From assembly GCF_005222805.1 (NCBI RefSeq), contig NZ_STGC01000002.1, positions 323,836 to 387,835 on the forward strand: a stretch of 64,000 bases of DNA, given 5' to 3'. The stretch is from Devosia sp. FKR38. Lineage in GTDB: Bacteria > Pseudomonadota > Alphaproteobacteria > Rhizobiales > Devosiaceae. Positions 37,951-48,521 of this stretch are shown here, piece by piece. The first letter of the stretch is position 1. Each line of letters starts with the position of its first letter. Position numbers and translations under genes: made by a program. Below the pieces are notes generated by a model that was not told the origin of the DNA, ran no database searches, and was given only the letters and a program-made list of their open reading frames with translations.

Positions 37951-38751
37951 TCAGCGCTTGGACTGGTCGAAATAGCGCTCGAGCAGGCGCACCAGCAGCG
38001 ACAGGGAAATGGTGAGCGAGAGATAGAGCAGCGCCACCACATTATAGGTTTCAAAGAAGCGGAAGCTGCCCGAGGAATAGACCTTGCCCAATTGGGTGAT
38101 GTCCTGCACGCCCAGGGCCGAGACCAGGGCGCTGTCCTTGATCATGGAGACAAAGTCATTGCCCAGCGGCGGCAGGATGGTGCGCAGCGCCTGGGGGAAG
38201 GTGATGTGGCGGAAGCGCTGCCAGCGGCTGAGGCCGAGAGCACTGGCCGCTTCGAGCTGGCCGCGCGTCACCGCCTCGATGCCGGCGCGAAAGATCTCGG
38301 CGATGAAGGCCGAGTAGCAGACGGTGAGCGCCACAATGGCGCGCCAGGCAAAGTCGAACTGCCGCACGGTGATGGTCTGCCCGGTGGGCTGCAGCAGCCA
38401 GTTGGCGGCGGCCACCATGGCCGGCGCGGCAACGAAGGCGACATAGAACAGAAACACCAGCACGGGAATGCCGCGGATGATCTCGACATAGAAGGTGGCG
38501 AGCTCGACCAGGATGCGATTGCTCGAGGTGCGGGCCAGCGCCACCAGCAGGCCCAGCGCGGTGGCGGCGAAAAAGGCCACCAGCGTCACCCAGAGCGTGG
38601 TCTGCAGCCCGCCCGAAACAGTGCGGAAGATCTGGGTATAGGTGGCATTGGTGGCAATGCCCCAATAGCCGAGCACGAACAGCAGCAGAATGGCCATCAG
38701 CCACCAGGGCAGGCGGGACAGCAGGCTGGGCTTGCGGGGGGTATAGCTCAT
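37951..38751 (-). CDS. polar amino acid ABC transporter permease
   Basis: HisM/GlnP-type permease of 266 residues with about five helices, including [16 protein letters not shown] and the coupling loop [15 protein letters not shown]. It pairs with the binding-protein gene just upstream. Normally two permease genes (or one acting as a homodimer) and an ATPase accompany it; no ATPase gene is adjacent. Confidence 0.87.
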   Translation of the reverse strand: MSYTPRKPSLLSRLPWWLMAILLLFVLGYWGIATNATYTQIFRTVSGGLQTTLWVTLVAFFAATALGLLVALARTSSNRILVELATFYVEIIRGIPVLVFLFYVAFVAAPAMVAAANWLLQPTGQTITVRQFDFAWRAIVALTVCYSAFIAEIFRAGIEAVTRGQLEAASALGLSRWQRFRHITFPQALRTILPPLGNDFVSMIKDSALVSALGVQDITQLGKVYSSGSFRFFETYNVVALLYLSLTISLSLLVRLLERYFDQSKR

Positions 38752-38822
38752 CAGGGCCGATCGGAATGGCGCGGCGGGCTGAGGTCAGCCCAGGCGAAGG
38801 CAGGGTGGCCGGCGCGGGACGG

Positions 38823-38848
38823 CCCCTCCCCCGGGTGCGGGAGAGGGG
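38823..38848 (-). terminator. imperfect hairpin between binding protein and permease genes
   Basis: CCCCTCCC and GGGAGAGGGG arms with one slip around GGGTGC. Similar pyrimidine/purine hairpins are frequent intergenic elements in this group of bacteria. Possible partial terminator. Confidence 0.35.
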
Positions 38849-38868
38849 ATGGCGCCCGGCCCTGCGGA

Positions 38869-39669
38869 TTACTGGGCCGCGTTGTAGTCGTAGAACCACT
38901 TCTTCTTGATGGTGTCCAGCGTGCCATCGGCCTTGATGGCCGCCAGCGCCGCATTGATGGGCGCGGTGAGATCGGAGCCGGGGGTGAGAATGAAGCCGAA
39001 ATCCTCGGTGCCCAGCGGCGTGCCGACAACCTTGAAAGCCCCGGGATTAGCGCCGATGTAGCCATCGGCCGAGGTCTGGTCCATCAGCACGGTGTCGATA
39101 TCGCCGCCCAACAGGGCCTGCACCGAAGCGCCGAAGGTGTCGAACAGCTTGATGCGCGGATTGGCCTCGTCGCCATCGAGCACGTCATAGACGGCGACGT
39201 AGAAATTGGTGGTGCCGGCCTGGGCACCGACCAGGAACTCGGCATTGGCGCCAAAGCTGGCCGCATCGGTGAAGCGGGTTTCATCGGCGCGCACCAGCAT
39301 GAACTGCTGGCTGGTGAGATAGCTGTCGGAGAAATCCACCTGCGACTTGCGCTCGTCATTGATGGTGATGCCATCCATGCCGACTTCGAACTGGCCATCG
39401 CGCACCGACTGGATCATGACGTCCCAGCTGGAAAGCTCCCATTTGACCTTGGCATTGAGGCGCTTGGCGATCTCGTTGAACAGGTCATACTCAAAGCCAA
39501 TGCCCTCGCCGGTCTTGGGATCGGCGAAATTGAGCGGCACATAGGCGTTTTCGGTGACGGCGACGATCTCGCGGCCGGCCAGATCGGGCAGGCCCTGGGC
39601 CTGCACAGTCGAAACGGCCAGGGCCAGCGTGGCGGCAGCGGCGGCGAGGCGCACGAGGAATTTGGACAT
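38869..39669 (-). CDS. polar amino acid ABC transporter substrate-binding protein
   Basis: SBP family 3 protein of 266 residues. Signal peptide about 1-24 (ends VQAQG), then the family motif IGFEYDLFNEIAKRLN and VGMDGITI. It captures an amino acid in the periplasm; which one cannot be told. Confidence 0.88.
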   Translation of the reverse strand: MSKFLVRLAAAAATLALAVSTVQAQGLPDLAGREIVAVTENAYVPLNFADPKTGEGIGFEYDLFNEIAKRLNAKVKWELSSWDVMIQSVRDGQFEVGMDGITINDERKSQVDFSDSYLTSQQFMLVRADETRFTDAASFGANAEFLVGAQAGTTNFYVAVYDVLDGDEANPRIKLFDTFGASVQALLGGDIDTVLMDQTSADGYIGANPGAFKVVGTPLGTEDFGFILTPGSDLTAPINAALAAIKADGTLDTIKKKWFYDYNAAQ

Positions 39670-39761
39670 GAGGCGGCAGGCTCCCGAACGGTGATTGTGA
39701 CGGGGAGACTAAACTACGGCAGCGGTGCTTGTAACCTCAGTTTTTGAGGCGGGCGGGTGCG

Positions 39762-40130
39762 TCAGCCTGCCTCGACCAGCGCGGCGCCCGGGCCGTTCTT
39801 GATCAGCGAGGCAATGGCGTTTTTGGCGCTGGAGCGGGACTTATAGGTCTCGGTGCGCACCATGGTCTCGCCATTGCTGGCCACGAAGCGCACGAAATGC
39901 TGCCCATCCTTGGAGGCGACGATCTCGAAGCGGTAGCCGCTGCCGGTCTCGCCCTTGGAGAGATCGGCCGTAGCGGCGCCGGGCGCATGGGCCTTGAGCG
40001 AGTCGATGGCCGATTTGGCGCTGGCCTTGGCCTTGTAGTTTTCCGACCAGAAAATGGTCGTGCCATTGTAGACAAAGGCGAATTTGAACTGGCCACCGGC
40101 GGCGGCGCTGATCTTGAATGTATGGGCCAT
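39762..40130 (-). CDS. tandem DUF1508 (YegP-like) protein
   Basis: 122 residues made of two similar halves, each with F-F-Y-F-type strands and a SxSAKxAI helix start (SAKSAIDSL and SAKNAIASL). E. coli YegP has the same two-repeat layout. The function of the family is unknown. Confidence 0.8.
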   Translation of the reverse strand: MAHTFKISAAAGGQFKFAFVYNGTTIFWSENYKAKASAKSAIDSLKAHAPGAATADLSKGETGSGYRFEIVASKDGQHFVRFVASNGETMVRTETYKSRSSAKNAIASLIKNGPGAALVEAG

Positions 40131-40197
40131 GGCCCCTTCTCCCCCCTGTGAAGCGGCGTGATTGCGCCGGTCAGAGGCAAGACTAACCGCTGCGCGA

Positions 40198-40500
40198 TCA
40201 AATGGAAGGGGGCAGTTTGGGGCGATCGATGTGGCCGAGATCGCGCTGTGGGTCGATCACGTCGCGGATCAACTGTTTGAGCGCCTTGACGTCGGGGAAG
40301 CCGCCATCGCGTTTTCTTTCCCAGACCAGATGACCATCAATGGTGATCTCGAAAATGCCGCCGGTGCCGGGCACCAGGGTCACCGCGCCCAGCTCAAGAC
40401 TGAAGGTGGAGAGCAGCTCCTGCGCCATCCAGGCGGAGCGCAAAAGCCAGTTGCACTGGGTGCAATAGGTGATGGCAACGCTGGGCTTGGCACTGTCCAT
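40198..40500 (-). CDS. SelT/SelW/SelH (Rdx) family protein
   Basis: Thioredoxin-like small protein of 100 residues with a CTQC motif at 13-16, the cysteine form of the SelW redox site, and the family ending FPDVKALKQLIRDVIDP. The reading frame is open further upstream, but the ATG at 40500 begins the domain. Located right after the glutathione peroxidase gene, so a redox role is likely. Confidence 0.8.
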   Translation of the reverse strand: MDSAKPSVAITYCTQCNWLLRSAWMAQELLSTFSLELGAVTLVPGTGGIFEITIDGHLVWERKRDGGFPDVKALKQLIRDVIDPQRDLGHIDRPKLPPSI

Positions 40501-40516
40501 GGCCGCCTCGCCGCGA

Positions 40517-40990
40517 CTAGAGGCGGCGCTCGATGGCCGGGACGATGGCCTCGGGCTGGGTATCGGGGGCGATGCGCTGGGCCACGCTGCCGTCGCGGTC
40601 GATGAGGAATTTGGCGAAATTCCACTCGATATCGCCGGGATGGCCGGCCTTGAGCCAGGTGTAGAGCGGGCTTTCGGACGGCCCATTGACGTCGAGCTTG
40701 GCGAACAGCGGAAAGCTCACATCATAGGTGAGGCTGCAGAAGCTGGCGATCTCGTCGGCGCTGCCCGGCTCCTGGCCGGCAAACTGGTTGCAGGGGAAGC
40801 CCAGCACCACAAAGCCCTGGTCGCGATAGCGGCGATAGAGCGCCTCGAGCCCCTCATATTGCGGGGTGAGCCCGCATTTGGAAGCCGTGTTGACGATGAG
40901 CACGAGCTGGCCTGCATAGGCCGACAGCGGCTGGAGCGTGCCATCAAGGCGCGGAAGGATGAAATCGGAAAGGGTCTGGGGCTGGGTCAT
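40517..40990 (-). CDS. glutathione peroxidase family protein
   Basis: 157-residue thiol peroxidase with the catalytic tetrad Cys39 (NTASKCG), Gln73 (FAGQEPG), Trp123 and Asn124 (EWNFAKF). Cys67 in GFPCNQF and another Cys near 85 may act as resolving residues, so it may use thioredoxin. Cytoplasmic. Upstream of the SelW-like gene by 16 nt. Confidence 0.9.
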   Translation of the reverse strand: MTQPQTLSDFILPRLDGTLQPLSAYAGQLVLIVNTASKCGLTPQYEGLEALYRRYRDQGFVVLGFPCNQFAGQEPGSADEIASFCSLTYDVSFPLFAKLDVNGPSESPLYTWLKAGHPGDIEWNFAKFLIDRDGSVAQRIAPDTQPEAIVPAIERRL

Positions 40991-41067
40991 GTGCCGATGC
41001 TAGCGCAAACTGCGCCCAGGGCGACAGATTTTTTGTCGGCCTAGTTGGTTGAGGGCTCGACCTGGGG

Positions 41068-41304
41068 CTAGACCTGGGGCTCGACCTCAGGCGCGGCGAT
41101 GGCGACAGCGATCTCGGCGGGGACGCGCAGATCGTTTTCGCTGACGATGCGCTGATAGCTCTCCAGGCTCGACTGCACCTTGTATTGCACCAGGCGCCCT
41201 TCATAGGGCAGCAGGGCCACGATGCGGCAGGGCGCGGCGCGGCGCGTGCTGCTGCCATGGCTGGGCAGGAGATCAAGGGTCTGGTCGACGGCATATTTGT
41301 GCAT
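41068..41304 (-). CDS. 78-residue hypothetical protein with a shortened C-terminus
   Basis: Small protein MHKYAVDQTLDLLPSHG onward, with a strand-rich middle (RIVALLPYEGRLVQYKV). It ends within a 12-nt tandem repeat encoding E-P-Q-V; a TAG stands where the neighbouring repeat units have GAG, and the frame stays open for nine more residues to a second stop. The family is unnamed to me; proteins of this look are common in Hyphomicrobiales. Confidence 0.6.
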   Translation of the reverse strand: MHKYAVDQTLDLLPSHGSSTRRAAPCRIVALLPYEGRLVQYKVQSSLESYQRIVSENDLRVPAEIAVAIAAPEVEPQV

Positions 41305-41366
41305 GGCGCGGCTCCGCAAAAGGCACGGGCCGCTGCCCGAAAAGGACAGCGGCCCGCAGAAAATCT

Positions 41367-41576
41367 CTAGAGAACGGCCAGATTGGTGGCGCTGGCGCGG
41401 CCATCGCGGCCCTTTTCGATCTCGAAGCTGACCTTCTGGCCTTCATTGAGACCGGAGAGGCCGGCGCGCTCGACAGCGGAGATGTGCACGAAGGTGTCCT
41501 CGCCGCCGCCATCGGGCTGGATAAAGCCAAAGCCCTTGGTGGAATTGAAGAATTTAACGGTGCCGTTGGTGGCCAT
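41367..41576 (-). CDS. cold-shock protein (CspA family)
   Basis: 69-residue RNA chaperone with RNP1 KGFGFIQ and RNP2-like FVHISAV motifs. Starts [10 protein letters not shown]; a longer frame upstream belongs to its leader, which is about 180 nt of gene-free sequence as is usual for csp genes. Confidence 0.92.
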   Translation of the reverse strand: MATNGTVKFFNSTKGFGFIQPDGGGEDTFVHISAVERAGLSGLNEGQKVSFEIEKGRDGRASATNLAVL

Positions 41577-41794
41577 GACAGATATCCCGAGAAGCCCGCG
41601 CAGGTGGCAACGAGCGTTTTCCGCCGCGGCAACATGCACGCGTCGGCAGCAACGTTCGCAAAGTTCTGGGGATCGCCGCGACCCGGGACATGCCGGAACC
41701 GGTCGGCAAGCCTTGAAAGGCTGAAAACGTCATCCTGTCTAGCACTCCCCTGCCCGTGAGGCAAGGAAGCGCCAGACAGGGTGGCCCCGCCGCG

Positions 41795-42445
41795 CTAGTC
41801 GAGCAGGGTGCAGCTAAAGCTGTCGCCGCTCTGGCCGGACAGCCAGGTCATGGTCGTGGCGGTGAAATCGCCGACGGTGATGAAATAATCGCCGGCAAAC
41901 ATCAGGGTAAAGCTGCCGTCGGTATTTTCCTGGATATCCTGGATGGGCAGGTCTTCTTCGCCATTGTTGTAGGTATAGGCGTCGAAGGTGAAGATGGCGA
42001 CTTCGCAATCCCAGCGGCCATTGAAGGGCATGACCGGGCCGGAATCATCGCCGGGGTCGCCTTCGGGCTCGAGGATATAGGCGTCGATGGACTGGGCGAA
42101 CACGTCCATGCAGACGAAGGGATAGTCGTTGACGATGGCCTTGAGCACGCTGGGATCGGTGGCGCCGGCATCGAGCATGGAAGGAATGGCGGCGCGGGCC
42201 TTGCTGCTGGCAAAGGTCAGATCGGTCTGATCGAGATCATCGGCCAGGCCGAAGCGGTGATAATTGGCCCGATCCTGGCGCAGGATGGAGCCGGCGTCGG
42301 TGAGCGGATAGCCGTCCGAGGCCACCTTGTCCTGCTCGGAAATCTGCGCGCAATAGCTGTCAAATTGCTGGGCCTGGGCCAGCGTGGCGGACCCAGCCAG
42401 CAGCAGCGCGACAGCCAGAACAAGCCTGGCCAAACGAGAACGCAT
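41795..42445 (-). CDS. secreted protein of unknown function
   Basis: 216 residues with a clear signal peptide (about 1-25, ending AQAQ). The mature part is acidic and has Cys near 32, 112, 147 and at the end (FSCTLLD), suggesting disulfides in the periplasm. No domain recognised. GGGAGA precedes the ATG. Confidence 0.7.
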   Translation of the reverse strand: MRSRLARLVLAVALLLAGSATLAQAQQFDSYCAQISEQDKVASDGYPLTDAGSILRQDRANYHRFGLADDLDQTDLTFASSKARAAIPSMLDAGATDPSVLKAIVNDYPFVCMDVFAQSIDAYILEPEGDPGDDSGPVMPFNGRWDCEVAIFTFDAYTYNNGEEDLPIQDIQENTDGSFTLMFAGDYFITVGDFTATTMTWLSGQSGDSFSCTLLD

Positions 42446-42785
42446 GAAAAAAGTCTCCCTCTGCCCGCGTCACCGCGGGAATATGCCCCGGAATGGAGGT
42501 TAACAGGGAATGAAGGGGGCGGGAAGGTGGGGGGAAGAGCTGGCGGATGAAGGGTGCGCAATCGGCCAAAAGGCTTTCGGCCTGGATGCGCGCCGCGTCG
42601 GACACAGGCGCACAAGGCTTTTTGGCGCCCAGGGCGATGGTGTCGGTGTGCAAAGCACTCAGCGCTAGCGACAGCGCCTCATGGCGCGCGGCCAGGGCGG
42701 CAGTGGTGCTGGCCTCCGTGGGTCTTCGGACAGGTTCATCGTCCTGCGGCGCGGCTTTGGCGGCGGAACGGAAGGGGTGGGGCAT
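42360..42785 (-). CDS. hypothetical protein overlapping its downstream neighbour
   Basis: ATG 42785 has a strong AGGAGA 5 nt upstream. The first 80 or so residues look like real coding sequence (MPHPFRSAAKAAPQDDEP onward, then an Ala/Leu-rich helix). After that the frame becomes Pro- and Arg-rich and runs 86 nt into the secreted-protein gene. Either the gene is longer than needed or a frameshift hides the true end. Not recognised. Confidence 0.42.
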   Translation of the reverse strand: MPHPFRSAAKAAPQDDEPVRRPTEASTTAALAARHEALSLALSALHTDTIALGAKKPCAPVSDAARIQAESLLADCAPFIRQLFPPPSRPLHSLLTSIPGHIPAVTRAEGDFFHAFSFGQACSGCRAAAGWVRHAGPGPAI

Positions 42786-42911
42786 GCTGTCTCCTGTCGT
42801 TGGCGGCGTTGTGCCGGACAGGAGAGGGTAAGGCGGGGTGGAGGGGGTGGGGATAAGGTGGCGGGGCACAACTACAGGCGCCCCGTCCTTTAGCTCCGCT
42901 AGTCACCACAA

Positions 42912-43136
42912 CTAGCCCTTGGGCGGATAAGGATCGTTGCCGAAGCTGTCGCGGGCGCGAATTTGACCGTTTCGACCATGAACCAGAAGCTCTGACTTCT
43001 GGTTTTGGGCGATCGCGCGACCACGGTCAATCGCCTCCTGCTGCGTGTTGTGGACGGACGTTGCACGGGCATTACCGGCGCCCTTTACCGCCCACCCGTC
43101 GGTGTGCGGGACGATGTGTTGGTCTTTGCCAGACAT
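42912..43136 (-). CDS. DUF2188 family protein
   Basis: 74 residues; MSGKDQHIVPHTDGWAVKG followed by QQEAIDRGRAIAQNQKSELLVHG and GQIRARDSFGNDPYP is the DUF2188 pattern. AAGGAA precedes the ATG. It is transcribed away from the ATPase-protease pair with 129 nt between, and its base composition is transitional. A 9-bp hairpin (AACCAGAAG/CTTCTGGTT, 42981-43004) lies inside the coding sequence. Function unknown. Confidence 0.75.
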   Translation of the reverse strand: MSGKDQHIVPHTDGWAVKGAGNARATSVHNTQQEAIDRGRAIAQNQKSELLVHGRNGQIRARDSFGNDPYPPKG

Positions 43137-43265
43137 ATTGCGTTTCCTTCATTGCAAAGAGTGGGACGAGATTGACCCCACGTCTTTGTTTACAATATGG
43201 CTATTTTCGTTGTCAACGTCAGTTTTTTGATTTACAAATCACCAGAATCTTTTTCCGGTAGCCAT
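43137..43265. promoter_or_regulatory. AT-rich divergent promoter region of the ATPase-protease island
   Basis: Minus strand: consensus TTGACA (43217-43212) 16 nt from TGTAAA, directed to the DUF2188 gene. Plus strand: TTGACC near 43175 followed 17-18 nt later by ATATGG, directed to the ATPase gene. A palindrome CGTTG-T-CAACG (43208-43218) overlaps the first. The two promoters overlap closely, so one regulator could control both. Confidence 0.4.
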
Positions 43266-44366
43266 ATGAACATCGACAAAAACGACATCGTCGAACTTAT
43301 CGACGCCGCGCTGGCGGCAGACTATACGCGGGTCCGCCGGGCAGGCGGAAGAATCGCTCAAGCTCTGTCCGCAAGCGACGCTGAAACCGCCAAGGCGATA
43401 AAATCAATTATCCGCAAGCGGGGCGTCCCACTGAAGTCGTCTGGATACTCAGAGGCCCTTCCGGTTGATGCCAAATCAAGACTTCCATTGATCGAAGAGC
43501 AACCAACTCCCGCAACGCCTGTCTTTTTGAACCGCGAAAACGCCGCAACATATGCTTCCTTTTTGGAGGACGTGCGAAACGTCGATATGCTTGTAGCAAA
43601 AGGGCTATCTACTCGCCTGTCGATGTTGATATCCGGCCCCCCCGGCACCGGCAAGACCCTTCTGGCGGGGCACATTGCCAATCAGCTCAGTCGCCCGCTC
43701 TATGTTGTTAGGCTCGACGCGGTAGTATCTTCCTTGTTGGGGGACACCTCAAAGAACATACGACACGTATTCGAATATACGCCAACCAGAAATGCCGTCC
43801 TTTTTCTTGATGAAATGGACGCGGTCGCAAAAGTTCGAGACGACCAACATGAGCTAGGCGAGTTGAAACGTGTTGTTAATACAGTTATCCAGGCCCTAGA
43901 CGCGATCGATGACCATGCAATTGTAATTGGCGCAACGAATCATCCCCAATTGCTAGATCCGGCAATATGGCGGAGGTTTCCTTATAAAATGGACATGGGC
44001 TTGCCGGACGAGGATTTGCGCTCCGAACTTTGGAAATATTTCTTGGACGAAGGTGACAACTCTATCGCAAGCGGACTTGCGCAACTTTCTGATGGCCTGA
44101 GTGGGGCTGACATTCAAAATTTGGCTCATGCGGCAAGACGAATTTCGATTCTCGACAGTCGTCCTGTGAGTTTCGCAAATTTGGCTTGGGCCACCTTGCA
44201 AAACAGGAAGGGAGTGCGTGCGCTTCCTGACCGCGCGGAGACCACAACCGAACAACGGCGGGAACTTGCGGCTACGCTTTCGCAAGCGAATCTCAGCGGG
44301 GCCAGCGCCGCTAAGTTGCTGGGTGTTAGCAGGCAAGCCGTGTCGGGGTACTTAAGGAGTGAATGA
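43266..44366 (+). CDS. ietA: AAA+ ATPase of an IetAS-like module, with C-terminal HTH
   Basis: 366 residues from ATG 43266. Residues 1-90 form a helical N-terminal part. The AAA core has Walker A GPPGTGKT (124-131), Walker B VLFLDEMD (178-185), sensor 1 GATN (222-225), an arginine pair at 236-237 and SGADIQNL (279-286), as in FtsH/Cdc48-type unfoldases. Residues 340-366 (GASAAKLLGVSRQAVSGYL) look like a Fis-type helix-turn-helix. Codon use and base composition are much lower in GC than the neighbours. In IetAS the ATPase acts as antidote or regulator of the protease. Confidence 0.82.
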   Translation: MNIDKNDIVELIDAALAADYTRVRRAGGRIAQALSASDAETAKAIKSIIRKRGVPLKSSGYSEALPVDAKSRLPLIEEQPTPATPVFLNRENAATYASFLEDVRNVDMLVAKGLSTRLSMLISGPPGTGKTLLAGHIANQLSRPLYVVRLDAVVSSLLGDTSKNIRHVFEYTPTRNAVLFLDEMDAVAKVRDDQHELGELKRVVNTVIQALDAIDDHAIVIGATNHPQLLDPAIWRRFPYKMDMGLPDEDLRSELWKYFLDEGDNSIASGLAQLSDGLSGADIQNLAHAARRISILDSRPVSFANLAWATLQNRKGVRALPDRAETTTEQRRELAATLSQANLSGASAAKLLGVSRQAVSGYLRSE

Positions 44367-46624
44367 TGGCGGAAGATCGGAGAACACCTCTACTGAATCC
44401 CGTCTTGTTGCTAACAAAGGAGCCGATACCTGAATCCCCACCTGTGAGTGGTCAAGGTGAAGCAGGTATTGTTGTTGAACGGCTCTCGCAGCAGAGAGCG
44501 GCTCTGTCCGCCGACTTGGATCGACTTGCAGAGACTGACGATTCAGCCGATCACGGAGGCAAGCTGCACGTGGTCGCTACCATGTTTCGCGATTCTTACG
44601 CGCCGACTTGGACGCCACGAGGGATCGTGGACAACCGCTTAGGCAGCCGGTTGGCCGGACCTGCGGCGGGCGGATACTTGCTTGAACTTGACCGGCAGCA
44701 ACTACGTCGGCACGCCAGCTATGTTCGCACGGCGAGCTCCATTGAAGCGAGGACATCAATCTCGCGCGTAAAGTCACTTAAGCCCGTATCAGCAGCATAC
44801 ATTTTGCACGGTAAGACGCCCGATGTCATTTGGGACGAGGCGGAAAGACTGGACACCGGAAAGGCGTTCATCCTTTGGCTCGCGCCTTTCTTTGACCAGT
44901 TGGCACGAACTCATGTCGTAAGCACTCTAGAGCGATTTGAAGCTGACGGACAAATCCGAGCCATTTTTTCTGGTGTTACCATTCCGCCGTTTGGAGGCCG
45001 AGTAAGTGGCGAGGAACTGGTTCGGGTAATTAATCCGGATCAAAGTTCAATAGTTCGAGCAGCGCGCCATTACAGATCTGACGGGGCGGCCAGAGCACTT
45101 ATTCAGATATCAAGTAAAGCGGCCTTTGTTGAAGTTGTCTCATCAGGAACGGTGACAAGGATTGATCCTGTCCGGAAGATCGAGGTCACCTCACCATCGG
45201 TGGGCGCTGAGCCCACTCCGCCTGTGCCTCACTCGGGAACGCAGCCCGTAGTTGCAGTAGTCGACGGTGGGATGACCGCACAAAGCTATCGAGCATTGGA
45301 GGCATGGAAAGCTCCTAGCCTATTGCCAGACCGTGTGGCAGATCATGCGCATGGCAATAGAGTATCTTCTTTGGTAGTTCATGCCCATGCGCTGAACAAC
45401 CAGTTGAATCTGCCAGTTCTGGACTGTCAATTCGGCACTGTTCAGGCAATACCCAGGGCCGGAACCAATACAGCGACTAATACTGAGATGCTAATCGACT
45501 ACCTCCGCCAAGTGGCCATTCGATTTCCGGAGGTGAAGATATGGAACATGTCATTCAATCAGATTGAGCCTGACGATGACCTGGAGTTGGTTAGCTACCT
45601 TGGCCATGAAATAAGAGAGATCGCGCGCGAATTTGATATACTTCCGATAATTTCTATTGGAAACCAGAGTCCAAACAACCCAAACAAGAAAATGTGCCCC
45701 CCTGCTGATTGCGAGGCGGCGATAACTGTCTCAGGCAGAAAATACGACAATAATGGACGGCCAAGCGGGGCATGCGATATCTCGCTGAGGGGCCCTGGGC
45801 CTGACGGCATGATAAAGCCTGATCTATCCTGGTTCTCGAACGTCAAGACGATCGGTGGCTCTGCGCATACTGGCAGTAGCTATGCCACGCCGCTCGTGTC
45901 TTCTTTGGCAGCGCACACATATGCGAACCTAAAAAGTCCATCGCCAGATTTAGTTAAGGCGCTGCTTATTGACCGCGCCGAGCTGGAGCAACACGATTCC
46001 GCGCTTGGTTGGGGTACACCATATGATGGCACAATGCCTTGGATGTGCGGCGACGGAACGGTGACGATGGCGTGGAGGTCTGAACTGCTTCCAGGATACG
46101 CTTACTACTGGAACGATATTCCAATTCCTCCAGAGCTAGTTCGCAACGGAAAGCTATACGGCAAAGCTCGCCTAACTGCCATTTTGAAGCCGCTGGTGTC
46201 TCAGCAGGGAACTCAAAATTACTTTTCCACACGTCTCCAGGTTGCGCTTCAGTATAGTCAAGGGTCAGGGAAGACTGGAAACTTGCTGGGATCGATGCGA
46301 GAGGACAAAGCGGCAGAGGAAGAGGCCCGTTCGGACTTGGCCAAATGGAACCCTGTCCGCCGACACGCGCGCGACTTCAGCGGGCGCACCGGTCTAGCGT
46401 TCTCTGGTAATAGCATGAGGCTTCACGCAAGAATCTTTGCAAGAGACCTCTTTCAATTCGACATCACCAGTCAAAGAGAACTTGGTAAGCAAGATGTCGC
46501 GTTTGTTTTGACCTTTTGCGGCGGCAGCGATTCCGAAATTTATAGCTCAACTGCCCAGCGGTTAAGCAATTTTGTGGAAAGCGCTGTACTCAACCAAGAA
46601 CTTCAGATTGACGTTCACTCCTAG
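44363..46624 (+). CDS. ietS: subtilisin-like serine protease of an IetAS-like module
   Basis: 753-residue S8 peptidase, no signal peptide, so cytoplasmic. An N-terminal domain of about 290 residues precedes the catalytic domain with Asp301 (VVDGG), His330 (HGNRVSSL), oxyanion Asn in SIGNQSP and Ser506 (GSSYATP). A C-terminal domain of about 200 residues follows. The start ATG overlaps the ATPase stop (ATGA), with AAGGAG just before; ATG 44366 is equally possible. ATPase-protease pairs of this layout are the IetAS system, reported as a plasmid toxin-antitoxin pair and as phage defence. Ends 3 nt before lepA. Confidence 0.85.
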   Translation: MMAEDRRTPLLNPVLLLTKEPIPESPPVSGQGEAGIVVERLSQQRAALSADLDRLAETDDSADHGGKLHVVATMFRDSYAPTWTPRGIVDNRLGSRLAGPAAGGYLLELDRQQLRRHASYVRTASSIEARTSISRVKSLKPVSAAYILHGKTPDVIWDEAERLDTGKAFILWLAPFFDQLARTHVVSTLERFEADGQIRAIFSGVTIPPFGGRVSGEELVRVINPDQSSIVRAARHYRSDGAARALIQISSKAAFVEVVSSGTVTRIDPVRKIEVTSPSVGAEPTPPVPHSGTQPVVAVVDGGMTAQSYRALEAWKAPSLLPDRVADHAHGNRVSSLVVHAHALNNQLNLPVLDCQFGTVQAIPRAGTNTATNTEMLIDYLRQVAIRFPEVKIWNMSFNQIEPDDDLELVSYLGHEIREIAREFDILPIISIGNQSPNNPNKKMCPPADCEAAITVSGRKYDNNGRPSGACDISLRGPGPDGMIKPDLSWFSNVKTIGGSAHTGSSYATPLVSSLAAHTYANLKSPSPDLVKALLIDRAELEQHDSALGWGTPYDGTMPWMCGDGTVTMAWRSELLPGYAYYWNDIPIPPELVRNGKLYGKARLTAILKPLVSQQGTQNYFSTRLQVALQYSQGSGKTGNLLGSMREDKAAEEEARSDLAKWNPVRRHARDFSGRTGLAFSGNSMRLHARIFARDLFQFDITSQRELGKQDVAFVLTFCGGSDSEIYSSTAQRLSNFVESAVLNQELQIDVHS

Positions 46625-46627
46625 GAG

Positions 46628-48433
<1,806 letters not shown>

Positions 48434-48521
48434 GGGGCGCTGATAGCAGAAGCCCGGGGGCGCGCAAAGATGGTTTAGCGCAGGTTAACCCAGCGTTTTC
48501 GCGCCTGGGGCGGCGCGACAC

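Noticed and set aside
37744..39747. 667-residue plus-strand frame across creA and the amino acid transporter genes
   Set aside because: Spans three well-supported minus-strand genes and their gaps; composition is typical of a stop-free antisense frame.
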